A stretch of DNA of 64,000 nucleotides. Source: Rhodothermales bacterium (lineage in GTDB: Bacteria > Bacteroidota > Rhodothermia > Rhodothermales > JANQRZ01). Both the position numbers and the translations under genes were made by a program. Numbering within the stretch: the stretch's first letter is position 1; every line of letters starts with the position of its first letter. The notes beneath the pieces are model-generated. The model had not been told where the DNA came from. It did no database searches and saw only the letters and a program-made list of their open reading frames with translations. Below, one piece after another: positions 1-9,224 of the stretch. The DNA is taken from positions 1-64,000 of the forward strand of contig JANQRZ010000024.1 in assembly GCA_028284265.1 (NCBI GenBank), given 5' to 3'.

Positions 1-447
1 GCGGGTGGTGGCGTTGGAGCCGTCGAGGGTGAGTTCTCCACCGGTGAAGCGACTGGAGTGGTCGCCGTAGAGGTCCATCGCTGATACGGTGATCTGCCCT
101 CCCTCAAGGCGGAGACCGGTATCTCCGCCAGTGTTCTCGGTGTAGAGCAACGAGGCTACATCGATTGCGCCACCCATGACGCTGACCCGCCCACCGCTTT
201 CGTCGTCGTTGATGTAGAGAACACGAGCTTCGACCGTGCAGCCCTCGGTTCCGTCGATCTCGGGATAGACCGAAGCGCCACCCCGCACGAAGGCGTCGGT
301 CGCGGCAGTGGGGACGCCAGCGGTCCAATTAGCTGCGTCGCACCATGCACCGGTGCTGGCTCCACCGGTCCAAGTGGTCTGGGCGAGGGCCGTCGGGAGG
401 GCAAGCAAAAGGCTGGCAAGGCCGAACAGGTTGGCAAAGGCGCGCAT
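1..447 (-). CDS. Secreted protein, N-terminal fragment running off the left edge
   Basis: Reverse frame open from ATG at 447 to the window edge: MRAFANLFGLASLLLALPTALAQTTWTGGASTGAWCDAANWTAGVPTAATDAFV...; signal peptide; not in the supplied ORF track because it has no stop inside the window. Confidence 0.8.
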   Translation of the reverse strand, partial: MRAFANLFGLASLLLALPTALAQTTWTGGASTGAWCDAANWTAGVPTAATDAFVRGGASVYPEIDGTEGCTVEARVLYINDDESGGRVSVMGGAIDVASLLYTENTGGDTGLRLEGGQITVSAMDLYGDHSSRFTGGELTLDGSNATTR

Positions 448-518
448 GGCTCGAAGGGGTCAGGTCTGGAAGGGTTGGGTTATGACGCGCAAATACCGGC
501 CCATAGCTCTAGCATCGC

Positions 519-538
519 AACCCCCGGTTTCGGGGGTT
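519..538. repeat. GC hairpin AACCCCCG-gttt-CGGGGGTT
   Basis: 8-bp perfect stem downstream of the response regulator; similar hairpin at 1253..1272. Confidence 0.7.
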
Positions 539-559
539 CTGTGTCGCCTTGGTGCGGGG

Positions 560-1237
560 TTACCGCACGAGGCGGCGTTCATAAGCCGCCCGCACCACCT
601 CGGCGCGGCTGTGGACTTGGAGCTTCTCGTAGAGGTTCTTGATGTGTCCCCGTACGGTGTGCGGACTAATGCACAGTCGGTCTGCAATTGCCTCTTCGAT
701 CAGCCCCTCCACGATCAGGTCGAGCACCTCGCGCTCGCGAGTGGTGATGTTCAGGTCGTCGCTTTCGCTGTCGTCGCCACGGACATAGCCCAGCAGCTTC
801 TTCGCCACGAGCGGGGAGACCGGAGCGCCGCCCCGTGCCACTTCAAGCACAGCACCCACGATGCGGCCCGCGCTCGCATCTTTGAGCAGATACCCCGACG
901 CTCCGGCCTTGACGGCGGCGAAGATGCGCTCCTCGTCCTCGAAGACGGTCAACATGAGCACCTCAATGCTCGGGTGATCAGCCTTGAGGTAGGCCGTCGC
1001 TGCGATGCCGTCCATTCCCGGCAGTTCGATATCCATCAGGACGATCTCGGGCGGAGCGCCGAGTAGATCGAGACGGTCGAACAAACGCTCCGCCGAGTCG
1101 GCAGCCAAGACGAGCTCGACATCGTCGAAGAATCCAAGCCGCTCGGCGAGGAGCCTGCGGACTTCGGGGCGGTCTTCGACGAGCGCGAGGCGAACGGGCA
1201 TGGTATACAGATGTGGGTGGGCCGTATGATCCGACAC
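560..1237 (-). CDS. NarL/LuxR-type response regulator (REC + HTH); start could be 1201
   Basis: VEDRPEVRRLL, VLMDIELPGMDG, LLKDAS, HTH LNITTREREVLDLIVEGLIEEAIADRLCISPHTVRGHIKNLYEKL. Confidence 0.9.
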   Translation of the reverse strand: MSDHTAHPHLYTMPVRLALVEDRPEVRRLLAERLGFFDDVELVLAADSAERLFDRLDLLGAPPEIVLMDIELPGMDGIAATAYLKADHPSIEVLMLTVFEDEERIFAAVKAGASGYLLKDASAGRIVGAVLEVARGGAPVSPLVAKKLLGYVRGDDSESDDLNITTREREVLDLIVEGLIEEAIADRLCISPHTVRGHIKNLYEKLQVHSRAEVVRAAYERRLVR

Positions 1238-1252
1238 GAACCGGTTGGGCGC

Positions 1253-1272
1253 AACCCCCGGCTTCGGGGGGT
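1253..1272. repeat. GC hairpin aaCCCCCG-gctt-CGGGGGgt
   Basis: 6-bp stem between kinase stop and response-regulator start; shares GCAACCCCCGG-TTCGGGGG with the 519..538 copy. Confidence 0.65.
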
Positions 1273-4200
1273 CAGCCGAGTGGCAGCGTGATGCGAACCC
1301 GCGTTCCGCCGACCGTCGTCAACTCAAAGCGAGCACCCAGTGCATCGGCCCGCCGCTGCATGCCGTCCAGCCCGTAGCCCGACAGTCCATCCAAGGAATC
1401 TGGTTCAGCCGAACGGTTCATGGCGAAGTGCCCATCGTCCGACACCTCTAGCACGAGGGTGTTTCTGTTCTCCGAGAGATCTACGCGAAGTTGAGATGCG
1501 TTCGCATGCGCAAGCGCATTCTGGACAGCCTCCTGCGCGATCCGGTAGAGGTGGAGCGTCTGGGTCGGGGAGAGCGGTAGGTGCTGGTCCAGCGCGTCGA
1601 GGGTACAGCGGACCTCGGGCGCGTCGGCACGGAGGGCCGTTTGCTCGCGGGCATAGGCGCAGAGTCGAGCGTGGAAAGCGCCGAGGGTGATGGCTTCCCG
1701 GTGGAGCGCCCAGATCGTCTCGCGGAGCTGACCCATCGTCTGGCGTGCGTGCGTTTCGAGTTGATCGAGGTAGGTCGCTTTCGGCGTGGCTCCGTCGCCG
1801 CCGGAGAGGCGGGCGAGGTCGATGCCCGAGATGATCGTCGAGAGTTGGGCACCGACGTGGTCGTGGAGGTCTTGGCTGATCCGCTCGCGCTCGGCTTGGA
1901 GTCGGCGGTCGACTTCGAGAGTGCGGAGCTGTCGCTTGAGCCGCCGTGTCGAGACATAGCGAATGAGGCTCGCAAAGCCGATTAGAACGGCGAGGCCAGC
2001 GAGGAGGCGGAACCAAGCGGTTTGCCACCACGCCGGAGCGATCACCACGGGGAGGGTCAGTTCGCGTTCGCTCCAGCCACCCCCGGTGTCGGCGCGGACA
2101 CGGAAGGTGTAGCGTCCGGGCGAGAGGTTGGTGTAGGCCGCATAGCGCCTCGTCCCACTCTCGATCCACTCCTCGTCGAACCCGTCGAGACGGTAGGCAT
2201 AGCGTGTCCGCTCTGGTGCCGCGAAGTCGAGTGCGGCGAACTCGAATGAGAAAAAGTCATCGCCCGCGTCAAGGTGAAGGGGAGCCTCGGGTTGGGAGGG
2301 AGCCGGTACCTCCTCATCGAAGATTCGGAATGTGGTTAAAGCGAGCGAAGCCGTCCCACTCACGGTCTCGATGCTATCTGGGTGGAAGATGACGACAGCG
2401 TTTTGGTGCGCGAGTGCAAAGCTCCCATCTGGGAGCACGGCGGCGTCGTAGAGTCCGAAGATGCGGCTCTGGAGGCCGTCGGCCTCCATGAAGGTGCGGA
2501 TGTCGCCTGTGGCCGGATCGAGGCGGGCGAGTCCTCGGTCGGTTGGAGCCCAGATGTGTCCGTAGTTATCCTCAAGCACAGCTTTGACGTAGTTGTCGGG
2601 CAACCCCTCGGCTTCCGTGTAGCGGATCGTCCGGCCGGTTTCGGTATCGAAACGCGCGAGGCCGCCGTCGTAGGTGCCGATCCACAACACGCCTTCATCG
2701 TGCCGCGCTACGTGGATCCAAGTGAGCGCACCCGACGGAAGCGAAGCCGGGTCGTTAGAGTCGGGGAGATAGCGCGTGACGCGGCCCGTGGCGGGGTCCA
2801 GTCGGTTCAGCCCTTCTGCTCCCGCCCAGAGGATGCCGTCGGGGGTCTCGGCGAGGGACCAGACAATGTTGCTCGCTAGGGTGCCGGAATCGTTGGGATC
2901 GTGGCGGTAGCGAGTGAAGCGGTCTGTAGCCGGGTCGTAGCGGTCGAGTCCTTCCTCGCCTCCGACCCAAACGTGCCCCTGCTTGTCTTCGAGGAGAGCG
3001 CGGATGCGGTGGCTCCCGAGTGCTGATGGATCGCTGGGAGTCCGGCGGTAGTGGGTCGTAGTCTCGGCCGAGGGATCGTAGCGAATGAGGCCACCCTTAT
3101 CGCTACTGCTGAGAGAGAATGCACCGATCCAGAGTCTCCCGCCCCGATCTTCGAGCAAACGCATCGGGCACGCGGGCGATTCAAGGCCAACGAGTAGTTC
3201 CTCAGCGGGCGTAAAGTTGCCGTTGTCGAAGACCCAGAGAGGGCCGCAGAGGGACCCTGCCCAGAGGCGCTGCTGCCGGTCAAGGCCAAGGGCAACAGCG
3301 AGGTCGGGTACCGGGACAGGGTAGGTGTGAAACGCTTCCCAGCGGGGCACGGCTTTGTACAGCCCATCGGTGGTGCCGAACCAGAGTACGCCGCTTCGGT
3401 CTTCGTAGAGCTTGGCGACACGGGCATCTGGGAGGCTCGTTGGATCGCCGGTGCGGTGGGTGAGCTGGACGTAGGTGCCGGTCGCAGGATCTGCGACTAC
3501 AACCCCGTTGTCATCACTGAGGGCAAGCCACAGTAGCCCACGCCGGTCCACAAGGAAGTCGCGGACCACGCGAGCGTTGAGGGGGAGCCGGTCGAAGGGA
3601 AGAACGAGCGGAAAGTTCCCACCGACGGCTCGGTGGTACCCCCGATCGGTCTGCACCCAGAGGCTCTGGTCCCCTCCGCTACGAACGGCGCGAACAGTAT
3701 CTGCTCCAAGGTCGGCAGCGCGCCATTGAGCCACCGTGTAGGTCCCGTCGCCTCGGGGAGTAGCGCGTGCCAAGCCTCGCGTATAGCCCGGAACCCAGAT
3801 GGCTCCGGCAGCATCGGTAGCGAAGCGAAGGGGCATTCCTGATATCGTCGCGCGATGGAGGTCATCGCTAAAAATCGGAACTTCCTGCCATGTACCCTCA
3901 GGTGTCAGTCGCTGGACGGACCAAGCGCCGTTTGGTGCGTCGCTCCCGACAGTCCAGAGTGTGCCTGCTCCGTCGAAGGCGAGGTCCCAAGTCGGCCTGT
4001 TACGTACGCTCTCGTAGTGTCCTGAGACAGCGTCAATCCGACCAAGCTGTTCGTTTGAGTTTAGCCACAGATCGCCGTCCGGCGCAGCAGCGATGGCATG
4101 GACGATGTTAGCAGGGAGCGCCGTCGGGTTGCCGGGTGCGGTTCGGAAAGGGCGTACCGAGTACCCGTCGTAGCGATCGAGGCCGCTCTCAGTGGCCGTC

Positions 4201-4379
4201 CACAGAAACCCTTTAGGGTCTTGCTCAAGGTCGTGGAACCAGTAGAATCCATCCGTGATGACCGGCTCGAAGCGGAGCGTCGGCGGTGGGAGCTGTGCCC
4301 ACGCTGGTACCGTCATGAGGCACACGCTCAAGGCGGGGCTGCTCCAACGTCGGAGTAGGCTGGAACAGAAAGCACGCAT
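1272..4379 (-). CDS. Two-component regulator-propeller sensor histidine kinase (beta-propeller, Y_Y_Y, HisKA_3, HATPase)
   Basis: Repeated W.GT..GL.RYDP propeller blades; YRLDGFDEEW Y_Y_Y; ISQDLHDHVGAQLSTI HisKA_3 box; C-terminal HATPase. Confidence 0.92.
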   Translation of the reverse strand: MRAFCSSLLRRWSSPALSVCLMTVPAWAQLPPPTLRFEPVITDGFYWFHDLEQDPKGFLWTATESGLDRYDGYSVRPFRTAPGNPTALPANIVHAIAAAPDGDLWLNSNEQLGRIDAVSGHYESVRNRPTWDLAFDGAGTLWTVGSDAPNGAWSVQRLTPEGTWQEVPIFSDDLHRATISGMPLRFATDAAGAIWVPGYTRGLARATPRGDGTYTVAQWRAADLGADTVRAVRSGGDQSLWVQTDRGYHRAVGGNFPLVLPFDRLPLNARVVRDFLVDRRGLLWLALSDDNGVVVADPATGTYVQLTHRTGDPTSLPDARVAKLYEDRSGVLWFGTTDGLYKAVPRWEAFHTYPVPVPDLAVALGLDRQQRLWAGSLCGPLWVFDNGNFTPAEELLVGLESPACPMRLLEDRGGRLWIGAFSLSSSDKGGLIRYDPSAETTTHYRRTPSDPSALGSHRIRALLEDKQGHVWVGGEEGLDRYDPATDRFTRYRHDPNDSGTLASNIVWSLAETPDGILWAGAEGLNRLDPATGRVTRYLPDSNDPASLPSGALTWIHVARHDEGVLWIGTYDGGLARFDTETGRTIRYTEAEGLPDNYVKAVLEDNYGHIWAPTDRGLARLDPATGDIRTFMEADGLQSRIFGLYDAAVLPDGSFALAHQNAVVIFHPDSIETVSGTASLALTTFRIFDEEVPAPSQPEAPLHLDAGDDFFSFEFAALDFAAPERTRYAYRLDGFDEEWIESGTRRYAAYTNLSPGRYTFRVRADTGGGWSERELTLPVVIAPAWWQTAWFRLLAGLAVLIGFASLIRYVSTRRLKRQLRTLEVDRRLQAERERISQDLHDHVGAQLSTIISGIDLARLSGGDGATPKATYLDQLETHARQTMGQLRETIWALHREAITLGAFHARLCAYAREQTALRADAPEVRCTLDALDQHLPLSPTQTLHLYRIAQEAVQNALAHANASQLRVDLSENRNTLVLEVSDDGHFAMNRSAEPDSLDGLSGYGLDGMQRRADALGARFELTTVGGTRVRITLPLG

Positions 4380-4500
4380 AGGTGGAGGGGTAACGTCTTG
4401 ATAGGCTGAATCTAGCTATAGATCGGTTGACGTGTCAGGTACGGTGGGAGCATGAGAACGTAGCCTCAAGCTCATAGCGTGGGATAGTCTGGCAGGAAGA

Positions 4501-6054
4501 TTGAACGACCGCCGGTGTCCCGGCGGCGGTTGCCCGCCCTCCGCGTTTCCACCCCGCTATTCGGTGTATATCCGCTCCACTCGCATACTTGCCAGACCGC
4601 CACGACGCGATGAGTCAGCATGGTGGATCGCTGCGCCCGTTTTGGGCGTATTGGCGGTGTTGCTCCCTGTCGTGGCGGTAGCAGAGCCGCCCAATCCTGT
4701 CTCGGTGGCGGAGGCGTGGGCGGGACCTTGGGAGGTGGTGCAGGCACCGACAGCCCCTGCCGCTGCCGCAGGAGCGTGGTGGGTACAGGCACTTATCTAC
4801 ACGCTCTACGGCGTCATCTCCCTCATCCTCATCTACACCCTGCGCCACTACGTCTTCACCTTCAACCGGCTTTTCGGGCGGCAGCGCCATCCCTACGCCG
4901 CACTCGACACGCTCGACTGGCCAGCGGTGACCGTGCTCATCCCGGCGCACAACGAGGAGGCGGTGATCGCCGACAGCATTGGCAATCTGTTGAAGGTGGA
5001 CTATCCCGCTGACCGGATCACGATTATTCCCGTCAACGACCGCTCGCAAGACCGGACGCGCGAGGTGATCGACGAATGCGTGGCGCAGAATCCGGGTCGG
5101 ATTAAGCCGTTTCACCGGACGGGCGGCAAGCCCGGCAAGGCCGCCGCGCTCAACGATGCCTACGGTCTGGTGGACACCGACATCGTCCTGATCTTCGACG
5201 CCGACTATCTGCCCGGACGCGACCTCATCAAAACTCTCGTCGCGCCGTTCGCCGATCCCGAGGTTGGCGCGGTGATGGGGAGGGTGGTGCCGGTCAACAC
5301 AGACGCGAACCTGATGACGCGGCTGCTCGATCTGGAGCGGACGGGCGGGTATCAGGTCGATCAGCAGGCGCGGATGAACCTCGGCCTCGTCCCGCAGTAC
5401 GGAGGTACCTGCGGTGGCGTCCGTCGAAGCGTTGTCGAGGCCGTCGGCGGCTGGCGCGATGACACGCTCACCGAGGACACGGACATCACTTGTCAGATTC
5501 TGGCGGCGGGGTGGAAGGTGGCCTACGTCAACCGCGCCGAGTGCTACGAGGAGTCGCCCGAGACGTGGGGGGTCCGCACGAAGCAAATCCGGCGATGGGC
5601 ACGGGGTCACACCGACGCCGCGATTCGCTATGCCGGGACCGTGCTGGGAAGTAAGCACCTCGGCGTCCGGGGGCGTCTGGACGGTGTGCTCTTGCTTGGC
5701 GTGTATGCAATGGGGCCGGTGCTACTGCTCGGGTGGATCCTGGCGGTCTCGCTGTTTTACATCGGCATTCACCCGCTGAATGGCGTGATCGCCCTCCTCG
5801 TGATTGCGTCGTACAACACGCTTGGCAACTTCGCCGCGTTCTTCGAGATCGCCTCCGGTGCACGGCTCGATGGCGGACGGCAGCGCATCCGTCTACTTCC
5901 GCTTAACCTGCTCGGGTTTCTTGTCAGCCTCGTTGCCACCTCGCGGGCGGTGACGGAAGAGGTCATCGACCAGATCAGGCCGGGGAAGCGGCGGCTTGTC
6001 TGGGACAAGACCAAGCGGTTCCGCGCCGACACGCGAGCCTCCGATCCGTCATGA
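4501..6054 (+). CDS. Family 2 processive-type glycosyltransferase, membrane bound (start uncertain)
   Basis: VTVLIPAHNEE, DADYLPG, TEDTDIT, QIRRW (QxxRW) and flanking TM segments. Confidence 0.88.
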   Translation: MNDRRCPGGGCPPSAFPPRYSVYIRSTRILARPPRRDESAWWIAAPVLGVLAVLLPVVAVAEPPNPVSVAEAWAGPWEVVQAPTAPAAAAGAWWVQALIYTLYGVISLILIYTLRHYVFTFNRLFGRQRHPYAALDTLDWPAVTVLIPAHNEEAVIADSIGNLLKVDYPADRITIIPVNDRSQDRTREVIDECVAQNPGRIKPFHRTGGKPGKAAALNDAYGLVDTDIVLIFDADYLPGRDLIKTLVAPFADPEVGAVMGRVVPVNTDANLMTRLLDLERTGGYQVDQQARMNLGLVPQYGGTCGGVRRSVVEAVGGWRDDTLTEDTDITCQILAAGWKVAYVNRAECYEESPETWGVRTKQIRRWARGHTDAAIRYAGTVLGSKHLGVRGRLDGVLLLGVYAMGPVLLLGWILAVSLFYIGIHPLNGVIALLVIASYNTLGNFAAFFEIASGARLDGGRQRIRLLPLNLLGFLVSLVATSRAVTEEVIDQIRPGKRRLVWDKTKRFRADTRASDPS

Positions 6055-6782
6055 TGCTAGTCGTCATCGTGTTGGCCCTAGCTTGGGTGGCGCTTCCGTT
6101 CGTGCCTGCTCTGCTGGAACTACGCCATCGGCGAGACGCCCATCCACTCACCCTATCGAATCGGTACCGGGAGGACCTGCGCTTGGGCGAGGAGCGGGGG
6201 CGGCATGAACTCGTCATATCGCCTGGCCGCGCTCTTAACGGCACTGTGTCCGCAGAAGGCACCTTGCGACTTGGTGCCGACTGTTCTTTCGAGCGGCTAC
6301 ACGCGCCAGTTGTGCAGTTCGGCGAAGAAATGAGGCGAGAGGCTATGTCGTCGGGCGATCACCTTCCTTTCCAGCCGCCGCCTCATGCAGAACTGGCCGC
6401 CAACCGGTTTCTGGTGCGCGGCGAGTTGGTGGTACCTCCGCACACGCTCGTAGAGAGCGACCTCGTCGTGACGGGAGACCTACATCTGGAGGCGGGTGCG
6501 GTGTTGAAAGGCAGCGCGAAGAGTCACGGCCAGATGACGCTAGGCCCGAACGTGACCGTGCATGGTAGCCTGTTCAGCAAGAGTAACGTACACGTTGGTG
6601 CTGGGAGCCAGGTCGATGGCGTGGTGGCTGCCGATGGTGAGTTGGTGCTATCGGCCGGGAGTGTGATTGGCATGCCGGGCGCTGAGACGACAGCAACCGG
6701 GGTGTGTGTGCACGCTGAGGTGGGAGCCTGTGTCCACGGCACCATATGGGCGCTTGAAGACGGGTGCGTGATCTCAGGTTGA
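6051..6782 (+). CDS. Membrane-anchored polymer-forming/bactofilin-like beta-solenoid protein
   Basis: N-terminal TM, then repeated V.GDL.LEAGAVLKGSAKSHGQMTLGPNVTVHGSLFSKSNVHVGAGSQVDGVVAADGELVLSAGSVIG; ATGA overlap with upstream GT2. Confidence 0.7.
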   Translation: MMLVVIVLALAWVALPFVPALLELRHRRDAHPLTLSNRYREDLRLGEERGRHELVISPGRALNGTVSAEGTLRLGADCSFERLHAPVVQFGEEMRREAMSSGDHLPFQPPPHAELAANRFLVRGELVVPPHTLVESDLVVTGDLHLEAGAVLKGSAKSHGQMTLGPNVTVHGSLFSKSNVHVGAGSQVDGVVAADGELVLSAGSVIGMPGAETTATGVCVHAEVGACVHGTIWALEDGCVISG

Positions 6783-6955
6783 GAGGCTGGAGAACCCCAG
6801 TCCGTTTAGTTGCGCGGTGGGGTGCTGGTCGGCAGGGCCGTCGTTCCGTCCGGTAACCCAGCGGGGTAGAAAGGTTGTGCTATTTCGCGTTTCGCCCCGC
6901 CTGAGCCTAGGAAAACGCAGGAAAGGCGTATAGGGGCAAAGAAAGCGTACAAGGC

Positions 6956-7018
6956 TCCGTCGAAGGATTGGATTTGCTCATCGAAGCAATTTGTCTTTTC
7001 GTCGAAATGGGCGAATAG
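6956..7018. promoter_or_regulatory. Three direct repeats C(G/A)TCGAA(G/A) at 21-bp intervals
   Basis: CGTCGAAG 6958, CATCGAAG 6979, CGTCGAAA 7000; intergenic, upstream of wecB. Confidence 0.5.
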
Positions 7019-7109
7019 GGCCGATTTATGGAACGCTACCGGGTGAATAGGGGGCACGGGGCATGTAGAGGAGGTGACAGAACGAAGACCTCTATCAACA
7101 CTCCCTTCT

Positions 7110-8396
7110 ATGCCTGCCAACACCGTATTGCTCTGTATGGGCACCCGCCCAGAGATCATCAAGATGGCCCCCGTGTACCACGCGCTGAAGGCCACGTCGC
7201 TCCGTCCGGTGGTGCTTCATACAGGCCAGCACAGCGACATGGCCTGGCCGCTCTACGAGTTCTTCGGGATGAAGCCCGACCTCGCACTCGACCTGACGCG
7301 CGAGCGCCCCAGCCTCGGTCACCTGTCAGCGAAGCTCCTTGACACGCTCGACGAGGTCGTGATGGAGTCCGAGGCCGTCGCCATGCTCGTACACGGCGAT
7401 ACGTCCTCGACGCTTGCTGCTGCCCTCGCCGCCTTCTATGCAGGCGTCCCGGTCGGGCACGTCGAAGCCGGTCTCCGCTCGCACAATGGTCGCGACCCCT
7501 TCCCGGAAGAGAAGAACCGCGAGATCGTGGCTCGGCTCGCCCGGTGGCATTTTGCCCCGACCTCCCGCGCTGTCGGGAATCTGATGCGCGAAGGGTGCAT
7601 TCCCAAGCACGTCCACCTCGTCGGGAATACGATTGTCGATGCTACGCAGCGCGGCCTTGATGCCGTGCTTGATGCGCCGGAGCAACACGAAGACGCGAAC
7701 AGCCTCTTCGACGATGATATGGCCGAGTGGGCTGACCGAGGCCGCCTCGTCCTTGTGACCGCGCATCGCCGTGAGAACTGGGGACGTCCGATTACCGAGG
7801 TGGCCGCTGCCGTTGGTGCCCTCGCGGCGCGGCATCCGGGTATCCGGTTCCTGTGGCCGCTCCACCCGAATCCGGCCGTTCGTTCGGCGGTGGCGTTCGG
7901 ATTACAGTTGGGTGGGATGCAGACGGCAGACCGTATCCGCCTGAGCAAGCCGCTGTCCTATCCCCAGATGTTGTGGGCGCTTCGCAAGTCGTGGCTCGTG
8001 ATGACAGACTCCGGTGGCATCCAAGAAGAAGCCGCCGCGCTCGACCGCCCGGTGCTCGTCCTTCGCAAGACCACCGAGCGGCCCGAACTGATCGAAGCCG
8101 GAGGTGGTGCCCTCGTCGGTACCGAGCGCTATGCGCTGGAGGCGTGGGTCAACGAACTCGTCACGGACGAGGCTTTCTACAACCGGATGCAGTGCTTGGA
8201 GAACCCGTATGGGGACGGCAAGACCGGCCCGCGCATTGCCTCGATTCTGGAGCGAGACCTAGCGAAGAAGGTTCTCGCGCCCAGCGGGATGCCCGGTGTG
8301 AGCGTGGTCGGTCCTCGGGACATCAAACAGACTCGTGATGGAGTACCGGACTTCAGCACGCTCAATCCGGCCCACACTATACCGAACGCCGCCTAG
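7110..8396 (+). CDS. wecB: UDP-N-acetylglucosamine 2-epimerase (non-hydrolysing)
   Basis: MPANTVLLCMGTRPEIIKMAPVYHAL, HTGQH, HVEAGLRS, TAHRRENWG, TDSGGIQEEA; ORF track start 7074 is upstream of the likely start. Confidence 0.95.
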   Translation: MPANTVLLCMGTRPEIIKMAPVYHALKATSLRPVVLHTGQHSDMAWPLYEFFGMKPDLALDLTRERPSLGHLSAKLLDTLDEVVMESEAVAMLVHGDTSSTLAAALAAFYAGVPVGHVEAGLRSHNGRDPFPEEKNREIVARLARWHFAPTSRAVGNLMREGCIPKHVHLVGNTIVDATQRGLDAVLDAPEQHEDANSLFDDDMAEWADRGRLVLVTAHRRENWGRPITEVAAAVGALAARHPGIRFLWPLHPNPAVRSAVAFGLQLGGMQTADRIRLSKPLSYPQMLWALRKSWLVMTDSGGIQEEAAALDRPVLVLRKTTERPELIEAGGGALVGTERYALEAWVNELVTDEAFYNRMQCLENPYGDGKTGPRIASILERDLAKKVLAPSGMPGVSVVGPRDIKQTRDGVPDFSTLNPAHTIPNAA

Positions 8397-8400
8397 TGCG

Positions 8401-9174
8401 ATGTGCGTGCTCCGCTCCATAGTCCTCGCGCTCGCTTGCTTCGGAGCAAGCGCGCTCGCCCAACCGGCGATCCACCTGCACTCGGTGGAAGTGGGGACGG
8501 AGTACGAGTCCGTATCGGGCGGTTTTACCGATACACGCGGGATCAGTAGTCAAGCTATTCTGGGCGGAGGCGGAGGAACGTGGAGGTTGCAGTGGGGTGC
8601 CCAGGAGCGTTTCGGGGAAGGGGGAGTGGTTTTCGGAGTGGGCCACTCCCGCTTCCTCGGGCGCAAATGGATCGGTAGCGCGTCTCTCGGGTCCAGTACC
8701 GCTGGAGCCTACCACGCCCGGCTGCGTGCTGGCGTTGAGGTTGGGCGGAAGTGGGGTGCCCGCGAGCAGTTCGTTACGAGTCTCGGCGCTTCATTTCACG
8801 ACGCCCGTGACGTTCACCACGACGTTGTGCTGAACGCCGAAGCGCTCTACTACACGGGCTTGGTCGTTCTGCAACTCAGCAGCCGGTACACGATCAGCAC
8901 ACCCGGCGATGCACGCGGGCACTACGTCCATGCTGCCCTCACGCACAGTCGCCCTGGGCAGCGAAGTGTGGCAGGTCGCATCGGGTTTGGGCGCGAGGCC
9001 TATCTGCGGGTGGAGCCGCTCACAGCGGAGATTGAGTTTCGGAGTTGGGAGGCGGGCCTGACGTGGATCGAGCCGGTCTATCAGCGCTGGAGCCTCGCAG
9101 TGCGCGCCACGCTGTATCACAACCCCTACTACGACCGCGCAGGCCTCGGTCTTGGCGTGCTGCACCGATTCTGA
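8401..9174 (+). CDS. YaiO-like outer membrane beta-barrel protein
   Basis: Signal peptide MCVLRSIVLALACFGASALAQ, alternating beta strands, terminal aromatic (LGLGVLHRF). Confidence 0.65.
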   Translation: MCVLRSIVLALACFGASALAQPAIHLHSVEVGTEYESVSGGFTDTRGISSQAILGGGGGTWRLQWGAQERFGEGGVVFGVGHSRFLGRKWIGSASLGSSTAGAYHARLRAGVEVGRKWGAREQFVTSLGASFHDARDVHHDVVLNAEALYYTGLVVLQLSSRYTISTPGDARGHYVHAALTHSRPGQRSVAGRIGFGREAYLRVEPLTAEIEFRSWEAGLTWIEPVYQRWSLAVRATLYHNPYYDRAGLGLGVLHRF

Positions 9175-9224
9175 GGATGCTTGGACTATCTCGACATAGC
9201 CCGCGCACCTCAACGGCTCGCCCC

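Noticed and set aside
308-1066. 252-aa plus-strand ORF
   Set aside because: Antisense to the response regulator and the left-edge secreted gene; no domain signature
6806-7195. 129-aa minus-strand ORF in the gap before wecB
   Set aside because: Overlaps the wecB start and the 21-bp repeats; composition not protein-like; more likely a regulatory intergenic region
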